A stretch of DNA of 34,605 nucleotides from Clostridium prolinivorans. GTDB taxonomy: Bacteria > Bacillota > Clostridia > Clostridiales > Clostridiaceae. The DNA is taken from assembly GCF_004011155.1 (NCBI RefSeq), contig NZ_RJWG01000017.1, positions 1 through 34,605 of the forward strand, given 5' to 3'. Below the pieces are notes generated by a model. That model was given only the letters and a program-made list of their open reading frames with translations, was not told where the DNA came from and did no database searches. Every line of letters begins with the position of its first letter. The stretch's first letter is position 1. Below, piece by piece: positions 7,394 through 14,669 of this stretch. Made by a program: the position numbers and the translations under genes.

Positions 7394-7430
7394 TCTTAAT
7401 ATCTGGCTATCAATGCGTAGAGACCTTCAG

Positions 7431-8123
7431 TTATATTACTGTACCCATATAAATATACCCTTTTTTCTTAGGGGCAGTATCTAACTTCTTATAGCCAAAA
7501 GTTTCACTTTCTTCGTATATATGGCATAATGCAATACCCATATCGATACAATTAAGTTTATTTTTTATAAAGTTCATAATGACGTTTGGTTTTTTACGGT
7601 AGCAATGAATAAAACCTTTTTCAGCAATAAAATACCAATCTTGCTCATTAAGCGCACTGGGTGCAAGCCTCGCAGCTTCTATACGAATATCTGAGCCTTC
7701 AGAAATATCAGATAATTCCTTTCTTTTAAATTCGAACAGTTCTCTAAACAATGGTTCTGCAGGCTTTCCAAAAGGCATGCAGATAACATATGGCAAGCTG
7801 CTATTTGAATTTACATTCGGTTTTGCCATTCTAAAATACGAACCTAAACCTATACTGCTGAAATAGAGACTTAACTGTTGGCCAATAAAGCCAATATTCT
7901 CATAAGCACCGTTTTTTTCTTCGCTATTAAATAAAAGATAATATCGTGCATTTTGCTTTGATGGATTCTTATCTTCAATAAGTTCAACCGAATATCTTAT
8001 ATCAGGAAACAAAGGTGTAACTAACTTTATTTTTTCTTTGATTCTAGTAAGTAGTTCATCTGGTAACGCTGAATTGTCAAATTTTCTTACCGATTTCCTC
8101 TTAGTAATATATTCATTCTTCAC
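7431..8123 (-). CDS. Nitroreductase-family flavoprotein (TM1586-like)
   Basis: A 230-aa protein starting GTG at 8123, overlapping the flavodoxin stop (GTGA), so the two are translationally coupled. The N-terminal YITKRKSVRKFDNSALPDEL is the typical FMN-binding nitroreductase opening (R-x-S-x-R-x-F). GFIGQQLSLYFSSIGLGSYF and RLAPSALNEQDWYF are the other conserved blocks; the short GFIHCYRKK, MGIALCHIYEESE end fits the putative TM nitroreductase group. It should use FMN and NAD(P)H to reduce a small substrate that cannot be named from sequence. Third gene of the MarR - flavodoxin - nitroreductase operon. Confidence 0.85.
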   Translation of the reverse strand: MKNEYITKRKSVRKFDNSALPDELLTRIKEKIKLVTPLFPDIRYSVELIEDKNPSKQNARYYLLFNSEEKNGAYENIGFIGQQLSLYFSSIGLGSYFRMAKPNVNSNSSLPYVICMPFGKPAEPLFRELFEFKRKELSDISEGSDIRIEAARLAPSALNEQDWYFIAEKGFIHCYRKKPNVIMNFIKNKLNCIDMGIALCHIYEESETFGYKKLDTAPKKKGYIYMGTVI

Positions 8124-8563
8124 TTTTCAACAATCCTCCTAAAGAATTCTATTGCTCCTTTCACATCACTTTCATTTGGGTGTCCTTTTGCAATTCCGCC
8201 AATCAACTTAAAAGGCCCAAATGTGTCAAAACCTCTACACCCATAAGTTCCAATCAACCGGCAGGATTTCTCTGTAATGATCTGCTCTATTTCTTTTGTG
8301 TAATTTCCTTTTATACCATAAGTATTTATGAGAAATACTTGTTTTTTATTTGGCAAGTTGTTCCTGGCAAAATCCATAACCTTCTCGCTGAATTTACTAT
8401 AATATGTGCCGGATGCAAAACCTATTACATCGTAATTAGATAAGTCTTCCTTTTTACATTCAACCACATTAATTAGTTTTACATCATACAATTCTTTAAT
8501 GGCATCCAAAAGTTTTTTTGTATTTCCATGATGTTGGGAATAGTATACAATTGCTACTTTCAT
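8120..8563 (-). CDS. Flavodoxin-family protein
   Basis: A 147-aa single-domain flavodoxin starting ATG at 8563 behind an unusual G-rich site (CAGGGGGGGTTCTT). The phosphate-binding loop is IVYYSQHHGNTKKLLDAI (residues 5-22), followed by the 50s-type loop FASGTYYSKFSEKVMDFARN and the 90s loop NTYGIKGNYTKEIEQI. It binds FMN and carries electrons, plausibly to the nitroreductase encoded next. It lies 17 nt after the MarR gene and overlaps the nitroreductase start, so all three are one transcript. Confidence 0.9.
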   Translation of the reverse strand: MKVAIVYYSQHHGNTKKLLDAIKELYDVKLINVVECKKEDLSNYDVIGFASGTYYSKFSEKVMDFARNNLPNKKQVFLINTYGIKGNYTKEIEQIITEKSCRLIGTYGCRGFDTFGPFKLIGGIAKGHPNESDVKGAIEFFRRIVEK

Positions 8564-8580
8564 AAGAACCCCCCCTGTTT

Positions 8581-9042
8581 TTACTGATCTTTAATTTGAG
8601 AAAGCGTCTTGCTCATACGATTGATAATTTCAATCATCTGCGTTATATCAGATTCTCCTAAAGCATTTGTTATTTTATTGAATCTCTCATTGAATTCCTC
8701 ACCTTTAATTCTTAGCATCTCTTGTCCCTCTGGCGTTATTGTTATAATTAAATTCCGGCGATCGTTTTTATCAACATCTCTAATAATAAGCCCCTTATTT
8801 TCGAGAGATCTTAGAATTTGAGAAACGGCTGCTTTTGTAATCGACAAATATTCTCGTATATCTGATAAAGTGGTATTACTGTTAGAACTGGCAGAGGTAA
8901 CTGCAATTTCTCTCATTAATATATATTCTGGTATGTTGATACTACTATTTGATGCTTTACTATCCTTTCCGAATTCAGCATTTAAAAAGCTTCTTAATTT
9001 AAATAATGAACGTAAAAACTCCATTTTTATTTCTTGTTTCAT
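8581..9042 (-). CDS. MarR-family transcriptional regulator
   Basis: A 153-aa winged-helix repressor starting ATG at 9042 after AAAGGAGAAGAGGT. The recognition helix region is TLSDIREYLSITKAAVSQIL then RSLENKGLIIRDVDKNDRRN, with the wing ending LIITITPEGQEML, a textbook MarR pattern. N- and C-terminal helices form the dimer interface. It heads the flavodoxin - nitroreductase operon. A perfect palindrome covers the -10 box of its own promoter (9094-9113), so it most likely represses itself and the two redox genes. The inducing ligand is unknown. Confidence 0.92.
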   Translation of the reverse strand: MKQEIKMEFLRSLFKLRSFLNAEFGKDSKASNSSINIPEYILMREIAVTSASSNSNTTLSDIREYLSITKAAVSQILRSLENKGLIIRDVDKNDRRNLIITITPEGQEMLRIKGEEFNERFNKITNALGESDITQMIEIINRMSKTLSQIKDQ

Positions 9043-9093
9043 ACCTCTTCTCCTTTGAATTATTTCTAAACTATGATTATAGTTAAGTTATTC

Positions 9094-9113
9094 ATAGTTA
9101 AGCTATTAACTAT
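9094..9113 (-). promoter_or_regulatory. MarR operator palindrome
   Basis: ATAGTTAA (9094-9101) and TTAACTAT (9106-9113) form perfect 8-bp arms around 4 central bases. A third half-site, ATAGTTAAG at 9079-9087, repeats directly 15 bp away. The palindrome overlaps the -10 box (9112-9117) and start region of the marR promoter, the expected position for a repressor. Confidence 0.7.
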
Positions 9114-9140
9114 TATACTTATATTTTTAATACTTGTCAA
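9112..9140 (-). promoter_or_regulatory. Consensus sigma-A promoter of the marR - flavodoxin - nitroreductase operon
   Basis: On the minus strand TTGACA (9140-9135), a 17-bp spacer and TATAAT (9117-9112): both boxes match the consensus exactly. Transcription should start about 60 nt upstream of the MarR start codon. The strength of the promoter fits control by a repressor bound over the -10. Confidence 0.85.
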
Positions 9141-9210
9141 TGCGTTTAAAATTTGATCTACTGCAAATGTAAATATTCAAATCAAAATCTATATTTTTAT
9201 ACATTTATAT

Positions 9211-9262
9211 AAAATAAAAATGCCGCCAATTAAGAAGGTTTCCTCCTCAACTGGCGGCAATC
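9211..9262 (-). terminator. Terminator of the recombinase operon, left end of recognisable prophage
   Basis: TGCCGCCA (9221-9228) pairs with TGGCGGCA (9252-9259), with a partly paired interior (AAGAAGG / CCTCCT). On the minus strand the hairpin is followed by TTTTTATTTT. It lies just past the stop of the last serine recombinase, so it ends the prophage transcript. DNA to the left is clearly host-like in composition; a recombinase att site probably lies near here but is not recognisable without the empty site. Confidence 0.8.
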
Positions 9263-9273
9263 TTATTTTAATC

Positions 9274-10842
9274 CTATAGATTCACTTCTATTTCTAACCC
9301 AGACTTAAATTCAACCAATATCCTGTCATCATATACCGTTGCTTTTTCAACCAGTTTTCTGACCAGTTTATCATCAAACTCCGTAATATCACCGGTTTGC
9401 ATATTAAGAAAGTCCGTCATCTCAGCAATCCGATCCCTTTTATCTTGACGGAGAGCGTTTCTCGAAAGTGTTTCTTGCCTTAAGTCCCGCAAACGGTAAA
9501 TCTCGTTGACAATATTATCGTATGCTTCCTTTGAATTTGCCTTTTGGATCAAATCGGTTTGGAGTTCTTCCAGCCTTTTATCAATATCTGCCGTACTCTC
9601 ATCCAAATCCTCGCTTAATACGGTTTCAATATTCTTCTTCAGTATGGCCAGAAAAGAGTTTTTTCCGCTGACTGCTACATTGATGGCTTCTACAATTTTC
9701 TCTTTAAGCGTATCTTCAAGTATAGTGGAAGCGGTACAAAACAAACCGGTGTTTTCCAATCTGCTGACGCATCTCCATACGATTGATTTCTTTCCTCGGT
9801 TATTCCAATGAACCCTTCGAAATATTTCATGACAGTTGCCGCAAAAGACCATCTGTGATAAAGGATGATTATTGCTATAGTTTCTCTTCTTTCCGTTCTT
9901 ACTTATATGCACACATCTTCTTTTGACAAGCTGTTCCTGAACCTGCATAAAGATTTCACGCGGGATTATGGGCTCATGGCTGTTTTCTACATAGTATTGT
10001 GGAACTATACCGTTATTGGGTACCCTTTTCTTCGATAAAAAATCTACCGTATAGGTTTTCTGCAGCAGCGCATCACCGATATATTTTTCATTTCTTAAAA
10101 TCTTATTGATGGTGCTGGTATGCCATCTGGGATTGCCTGCACCCGTCAGAATTCCGTCAGCCTCCAAACCCCTAGCTATCTGTAGCATACTGGAACCTTC
10201 GAGGTATTCTCTGTAAATGCGTTTAACGATCTCAGCTTCTTCAGGTACGATAACTAAATTGCCATCCTTATCCTTTGTATAGCCAAGAAACCGGTTGTGA
10301 TTGATATGGATTTTTCCTTGCTGATATCGGTACTGAATACCCAGTTTTACATTCTGGCTTAACGATTGGCTTTCTTGCTGTGCCAAAGATGCCATAATGG
10401 TCAACAGGATTTCTCCTTTGGAATCCAATGTGTTTATATTTTCCTTTTCAAAGTAAACCGGAATATTTTTTTCTTTAAGCTGCCTTATGTACTTTAGGCA
10501 GTCCAGCGTATTTCTTGCAAACCGGCTGATAGATTTCGTAATTATCATATCGATTTTACCCTGCATGCATTCTTCTATCATCCGGTTAAATTCTTCACGC
10601 TTTTTTGTGTTAGTTCCGGTAATACCTTCATCTGCAAATATACCTGCTAACTCCCATTCGGGATTGCTTTTGATATAGTTTGTGTAGTGCTCAATTTGCG
10701 CTTCATAACTGGTTGCCTGCTCTTCGCTGTCCGTAGAAACACGGCAATAGGCTGCCACCCGAAGCTTAGGCAATTCCTCGGCCTTTGCACTATTCCCAAT
10801 TCGCTTACGAGCAGGAATTATCGTAACATTCCTGGTTGTCAT
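9274..10842 (-). CDS. Large serine recombinase (prophage integrase), distal copy
   Basis: A 522-aa large serine recombinase starting ATG at 10842 behind GAGGTGATTTTAG. Resolvase catalytic domain at about 28-180, with nucleophile Ser36 in [14 protein letters not shown] and the Arg motif KSISRFARN. Then the recombinase domain at about 200-300 ([20 protein letters not shown] ... [20 protein letters not shown]), a zinc ribbon ([11 protein letters not shown], then WRC and a late Cys), and a C-terminal coiled coil (about 410-480) that controls direction in such integrases. All parts look complete. It overlaps the upstream small recombinase-domain gene by 38 nt. Either this gene or its paralogue at 11260-12828, or both together, would integrate and excise the prophage. 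Confidence 0.93.
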   Translation of the reverse strand: MTTRNVTIIPARKRIGNSAKAEELPKLRVAAYCRVSTDSEEQATSYEAQIEHYTNYIKSNPEWELAGIFADEGITGTNTKKREEFNRMIEECMQGKIDMIITKSISRFARNTLDCLKYIRQLKEKNIPVYFEKENINTLDSKGEILLTIMASLAQQESQSLSQNVKLGIQYRYQQGKIHINHNRFLGYTKDKDGNLVIVPEEAEIVKRIYREYLEGSSMLQIARGLEADGILTGAGNPRWHTSTINKILRNEKYIGDALLQKTYTVDFLSKKRVPNNGIVPQYYVENSHEPIIPREIFMQVQEQLVKRRCVHISKNGKKRNYSNNHPLSQMVFCGNCHEIFRRVHWNNRGKKSIVWRCVSRLENTGLFCTASTILEDTLKEKIVEAINVAVSGKNSFLAILKKNIETVLSEDLDESTADIDKRLEELQTDLIQKANSKEAYDNIVNEIYRLRDLRQETLSRNALRQDKRDRIAEMTDFLNMQTGDITEFDDKLVRKLVEKATVYDDRILVEFKSGLEIEVNL

Positions 10843-11260
10843 CTAAAATCACCTCGCTCTTGATAAGACTATAAGCATACTCTGCCTGCTGAAATGGATC
10901 ATCGTATAGATTATCTGGCATTGAAGCATGAAACCTAAAATTCAGGCATTTCTTTTCATTTCCTTTATGTTCATAAATCCTGCCAAGCGCCTCAGCTCGT
11001 CTGCGTCTTTCCAGTTGTGCTTTTTCGAATGTGTCCTTGCTGATAATTGGCGGATAGAATTTGTACTCAACATACCGTTTATCTGCCAGCATTCTTGCAA
11101 CAGATGTATGGTAACGCTTAATACCCGCTTTTTGCGCCGCTTCGGTTAAAGAAAGCCCGGAAAGATAAGCCTCAAATAGCTTCTTAATTTTAACTGCTTC
11201 CTCTTCATTAATTACAGCCCTACCGTTTTGAATGGTATATCCAAAAAGTATATGGCTCAT
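10805..11260 (-). CDS. Small recombinase-domain accessory protein
   Basis: The ATG at 11260 overlaps the stop of the upstream recombinase (TAATG), giving 151 aa; a longer start at 11296 would lie inside that gene and is less likely. Residues 1-90 match the 'recombinase' DNA-binding domain of large serine integrases ([20 protein letters not shown] ... [20 protein letters not shown]), but there is no resolvase catalytic domain and no catalytic Ser. It sits between two full recombinases and overlaps both, so it is co-translated. It probably binds the att sites as a helper or directionality factor; this is inference from layout. Confidence 0.8.
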   Translation of the reverse strand: MSHILFGYTIQNGRAVINEEEAVKIKKLFEAYLSGLSLTEAAQKAGIKRYHTSVARMLADKRYVEYKFYPPIISKDTFEKAQLERRRRAEALGRIYEHKGNEKKCLNFRFHASMPDNLYDDPFQQAEYAYSLIKSEVILDDNQECYDNSCS

Positions 11261-12828
11261 TATTTCACCAGCCTTTCCCTTAAGTTCAACCCGCATTTCA
11301 TTTTGAAACCTATTTCTTCTTGTGAAAACACAATGATTTCGCGGGTAAAATCCTCAAATATTTCACTATCAAATGCATCAATCTGCTTTTCAGCTTTTGT
11401 TGCAAATTTAAGAAGCTTTTCAACCTCAAAGAGGATAGTCTGACTCCCATCGATTGTATGTTTTATGGCTTCTTTTTGTTCCTTTAATAAGGCCGCTTCT
11501 TTAAGCAGCTCATTTTTCTGTGTATTAAAAAGAGCGGGTTCCAGGTATCCCTTGGCCATAAGTCCCATAATCACCTGAACTCGCTCTGTATTTTCTTTGA
11601 TTTTTGTTTCCATCTCCTGAATCTTTGTTATGTTATCTGAGTAATTTGTTTCCTTTAAACTTTGTAGCAATGGTCTTAGAATGAATTTATGACCGAAAAT
11701 AAGCTTATTGATCATTACAACAAAGGCCTGATGGATTGCATCCTCTCTGACAAACTTCATGGAACAGCTTGATGCGTCCTTTATATGCTTTGTGCAGCAC
11801 CAGGCAATATATTTACGGTTACCGCTGCCATGCGTTCGACGCTTAAAATTGCTGCCACATTCTGCGCATTTGATTTTCCCTGAGAACAGGTAGCGGTTTT
11901 GATACTTGCTGCTTCCTTTAATTATACCTTTTTCTTTTCCTCTTTGCTTTATTATCTCTTGGGCGGCTTCAAATTCCTCATGGGATATAATGGCTTCATG
12001 ATGATCTTTTATCATGTATTGATCTTTTTCCCCACGATTATAATGCCGCTTAAAATTCTCATCTGTATAGGTTTTTTGCAGAAGGACATCCCCAGTATAT
12101 TTTTCATTGCTAAGAATACCGCGGATAGTGGTCGCTGTCCAATGTGAACCTCTCTTTGTTGGGATTTTATCCGAATTTAGCCCATCTGCAATTTTCTGTG
12201 TACCTTTACCTGCCAAAGCTTCAGAAAAAATCCGCTTTATGATTTCAGCCTGTTCTTTATTGATAAATAGCTTTCCATCCATATAATCATAACCATAGGG
12301 AGGGTATGAAATCTTGTATGTTCCGTTTTGAAACCTGCGCCTGATAGACCACTTACTATTTTCTGCAATGGATAATGACTCGTTTTCTGCAAGACTGCTC
12401 AAAATTGTCAGCACCAATTCGCCTTCCATGCGCTGTGTGTTTATATTCTCTTTCTCGAAATAGATGAAAACACCGAGATCCGTAAGTTTTCTCACCATCT
12501 CAATGCAGTCGGTTGTATTTCTGGCAAATCTGCTGACTGACTTGGTTATAATAAAGTCAATCTTCTTGTTTTCACAATCTGCAAGCAGCCTTAAAAGTCC
12601 AGTTCGGTTCTCCTTTTTTGTGCCTGATATGCCTTCATCATAGTAAATCCCCGCAAATTCCCAATCAGGATTTGTTTTTATATAGGATTCATAATGGTCC
12701 TTTTGTGCTTCCAGGCTTGCCATTTGCTCATCACTGTCTGTTGAAACCCTGCAATAAGCTGCCACTCTTACCTTTGGCTTGAAAGCTTGGAGAGCATTGT
12801 TTCCATCAATCCTTGTTACCTTTCTCAC
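11260..12828 (-). CDS. Large serine recombinase, proximal copy
   Basis: GTG at 12828 is preceded at 6 nt by AAAGGAGGTG; an upstream in-frame GTG (12837) lies inside that ribosome-binding site and is unlikely. About 522 aa. Resolvase domain with Ser29 in [14 protein letters not shown] and Arg motif KSVSRFARN; recombinase domain with PPYGYDYMDGKLFINKEQAE and HWTATTIRGILSNEKYTGDV; zinc ribbon KCAECGSNFKRR ... CC ... CSM; coiled coil at about 400-470 (KIQEMETKIKENTERVQVI). It is clearly paralogous to the recombinase at 9274-10842 but well diverged, so the pair is old rather than a recent duplication. All three recombinase genes form one overlapping operon. Confidence 0.93.
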   Translation of the reverse strand: MRKVTRIDGNNALQAFKPKVRVAAYCRVSTDSDEQMASLEAQKDHYESYIKTNPDWEFAGIYYDEGISGTKKENRTGLLRLLADCENKKIDFIITKSVSRFARNTTDCIEMVRKLTDLGVFIYFEKENINTQRMEGELVLTILSSLAENESLSIAENSKWSIRRRFQNGTYKISYPPYGYDYMDGKLFINKEQAEIIKRIFSEALAGKGTQKIADGLNSDKIPTKRGSHWTATTIRGILSNEKYTGDVLLQKTYTDENFKRHYNRGEKDQYMIKDHHEAIISHEEFEAAQEIIKQRGKEKGIIKGSSKYQNRYLFSGKIKCAECGSNFKRRTHGSGNRKYIAWCCTKHIKDASSCSMKFVREDAIHQAFVVMINKLIFGHKFILRPLLQSLKETNYSDNITKIQEMETKIKENTERVQVIMGLMAKGYLEPALFNTQKNELLKEAALLKEQKEAIKHTIDGSQTILFEVEKLLKFATKAEKQIDAFDSEIFEDFTREIIVFSQEEIGFKMKCGLNLRERLVK

Positions 12829-12889
12829 TGTTTTCACCTCCTTTGGGCATGTGACATGTTACCTCTATGTGCCGCTAATAGCAAGCTAA

Positions 12890-13108
12890 TTAGGCCATAA
12901 GCTGTGCGTACATCGGCGAGAAAGTTTTGCGGTTCAACTTGTCGATTTTGTTGAATTCTTCTTCTGAAATCAGTCCCGCCTTAAGCATCTTTTGCAGGAT
13001 TTTATATGCCCGCCAGTAATCTACCTCTCTTTGAATTTCCTCCTGCGTTATCTTTGTATAGTTCGTTTCCTGCGGGTTATATGGTAAATGATTAGCCGCT
13101 TCTATCAT
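12890..13108 (-). CDS. Small SHOCT-like protein linked to serine recombinases
   Basis: A 72-aa protein starting ATG at 13108 after AGGAGGTGCTTGA. The second half, RAYKILQKMLKAGLISEEEF then NKIDKLNRKTFSPMYAQL, has the short helical SHOCT-like pattern (aGLIseeEf..id). Such small proteins often precede serine recombinases in Firmicutes mobile elements. The gap to the recombinase start is about 60 nt, so they are probably co-transcribed. No enzymatic residues; a role in regulating or assisting recombination is a guess. Confidence 0.75.
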   Translation of the reverse strand: MIEAANHLPYNPQETNYTKITQEEIQREVDYWRAYKILQKMLKAGLISEEEFNKIDKLNRKTFSPMYAQLMA

Positions 13109-13131
13109 TCAAGCACCTCCTATAAAAACTT

Positions 13132-13155
13132 AGGACAGCCGCGATTGGCTGTCCT
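13132..13155 (-). terminator. Terminator between lysis genes and recombinase operon
   Basis: A perfect 9-bp stem: AGGACAGCC (13132-13140) with GGCTGTCCT (13147-13155), 6-nt loop. On the minus strand it is followed by AAGTTTTT, so it ends the late (tail/lysis) transcript after the endolysin. The recombinase genes therefore need separate transcription or readthrough. Confidence 0.8.
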
Positions 13156-13161
13156 TTATCG

Positions 13162-14166
13162 TTATTCCGGCAATTTCAGAACTTGTCCGGGGTAAATAGT
13201 ATCTGAAGTCAGGCCATTGAGTTTCTTAATCTCCGGATATCTTGTTCCTCTGCCGAGTTCTTTTTCCGCTATTCTCCATAAGGTGTCGCCTTTTTGCACT
13301 GTATAGGTTCTATTGCCCTTGATATCAGGAATGCTATTTACAATTACAAGGTTTTCTTTTGCTACCCAAGTGTTTATGCCTGCAATCTCTTGGCCGCCGG
13401 ATTTCTTAACCTTTTTGCCAAGCAAAACACATTCTTTGCCGCCTTTTATGACCGGCTTGCCTTTGTATAAAGTCTGTGTGACCCTGTGGTAATAGTCATT
13501 TTTGACCCACGTTGGAACTTCCACACTGCCGGGGTAGTAGTTCTTTACACTGTCCTTAAACTCCACCATATCGCCCATTCCAATATCAGTATTGGTATCT
13601 GTACTGTTCTCCAGCGCTTTTTTTACTGCTTTACGGAAAGTGTCCATATTCTCCCCATGCTTGGGAAACCAGTGCATCACATCAGCATGGTTGCTGGCAA
13701 TACCGAGCTTATATCCTTCGGAGTGGCAGATGATATCATTCTCATTAAGACCGTACTTCTTGCAGAGCATAACGCAGAGTTCAACCGCGTTCTGCCATGC
13801 TTTACGGAAATAATCTTCCTGCTTTGCTGCATCATAACCCACCATTACCGACCCGGATTTATACGAAAACCCGGCGGGTTCACAGATTTCAAAGCCAATA
13901 TGGGTATTGTTGGCGGATCCTCCTGCATGCCAACCGCGATGATCCCAAGGCAGGTATTGCCAAACCTCTTTATCGTCTACAAAAGCATGTACACATACCT
14001 GCCTGTTTATTTCACCGGCTTTGTAAGATTTGTTCCAGCGGGAAAACCACTCAGCCGCCATTACACCCGGCACAGCCGTCGAATGTACCATGATTCCTTT
14101 AGGCGTGATTTTGCGGCCTGCTGTATAGCAATCGTTTCGCGTCATGTATTTAGTAAAAAGCTTCAT
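13162..14166 (-). CDS. Phage endolysin: N-acetylmuramoyl-L-alanine amidase with LysM
   Basis: A 334-aa lysin starting ATG at 14166, overlapping the holin stop by 4 nt. Residues about 20-190 are an Amidase_2 domain: zinc ligands are expected at His28 ([11 protein letters not shown]) and in [14 protein letters not shown], with [10 protein letters not shown] and HSEGY as further conserved strands. A central domain (about 200-280, [17 protein letters not shown]) looks SH3-like and should bind the wall. The C-terminus is a LysM ([20 protein letters not shown] ... [11 protein letters not shown]). It cuts the amide bond between MurNAc and the stem peptide to release phage. No signal peptide; export relies on the holin. 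Confidence 0.93.
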   Translation of the reverse strand: MKLFTKYMTRNDCYTAGRKITPKGIMVHSTAVPGVMAAEWFSRWNKSYKAGEINRQVCVHAFVDDKEVWQYLPWDHRGWHAGGSANNTHIGFEICEPAGFSYKSGSVMVGYDAAKQEDYFRKAWQNAVELCVMLCKKYGLNENDIICHSEGYKLGIASNHADVMHWFPKHGENMDTFRKAVKKALENSTDTNTDIGMGDMVEFKDSVKNYYPGSVEVPTWVKNDYYHRVTQTLYKGKPVIKGGKECVLLGKKVKKSGGQEIAGINTWVAKENLVIVNSIPDIKGNRTYTVQKGDTLWRIAEKELGRGTRYPEIKKLNGLTSDTIYPGQVLKLPE

Positions 14167-14582
14167 TTCTTTTCATCCTCCTCATTTGAGCGGCCATGCA
14201 GTTGTTCCAATGCGTTCTTCAGCTTTTCAGGAATGGGCAGTCCTATATGTGCTGCATTCTCAAGAATTGAAATTCCCTCGTTACTCAGGTAAAAGAAAAT
14301 CACCGCTGTCCGGATTGCCCCGCCATTGCCGAGCACCTGGCTGTCGATGATGTGTCCTACTCCTACAAGTACAAAAATAAGCACTTTCTTAAAGATGCCC
14401 TTGGCCCCGACTTCACTCGAAAGCTTTCTGTCTACAACGGCACACATCACTCCGGTCACATAGTCAATGGCTACAAAAGCGATGAGTGCATATAAAAATC
14501 CATCCAGCCCTCCAAGAAACCAGCCAAGAAATCCGCCAATAGCAGTAAAAACCGCCTGTACCCAGTTCCATACTGTTTTCAT
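14163..14582 (-). CDS. Phage holin (toxin secretion / phage lysis holin family)
   Basis: A 139-aa membrane protein starting ATG at 14582. Predicted membrane segments lie at about 7-45 ([32 protein letters not shown]), 68-85 ([13 protein letters not shown]) and near 90-105 ([15 protein letters not shown]). The blocks [30 protein letters not shown] and [20 protein letters not shown] are characteristic of the Bacillus/Clostridium phage holin family. The C-terminus is charged ([10 protein letters not shown]). It forms holes in the membrane at lysis; the next gene is its endolysin, overlapping by 4 nt. Confidence 0.92.
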   Translation of the reverse strand: MKTVWNWVQAVFTAIGGFLGWFLGGLDGFLYALIAFVAIDYVTGVMCAVVDRKLSSEVGAKGIFKKVLIFVLVGVGHIIDSQVLGNGGAIRTAVIFFYLSNEGISILENAAHIGLPIPEKLKNALEQLHGRSNEEDEKK

Positions 14583-14620
14583 TGTCTTAAACCTCCGTTC
14601 AACTTGAGTTTTGCATATAA

Positions 14621-14650
14621 AAAAGCGCCCTGCCTTAAAGCAAAGCGCTG
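14621..14650 (-). terminator. Hairpin terminator between GH18 tail gene and holin
   Basis: On the minus strand AGCGC (14649-14645) pairs with GCGCT (14628-14624) around a partly paired loop, followed by TTTTTTAT. It lies in the 87-bp gap before the holin and could end or weaken structural-gene transcription ahead of lysis. Confidence 0.55.
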
Positions 14651-14669
14651 AATAAATAAAACTTCTAAA

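Noticed and set aside
13486-14292. Long + strand frame (268 aa) opposite the endolysin and holin
   Set aside because: Lies fully antisense to two clearly identified genes, has no ribosome-binding site, and shows Cys/His-rich composition typical of shadow frames.
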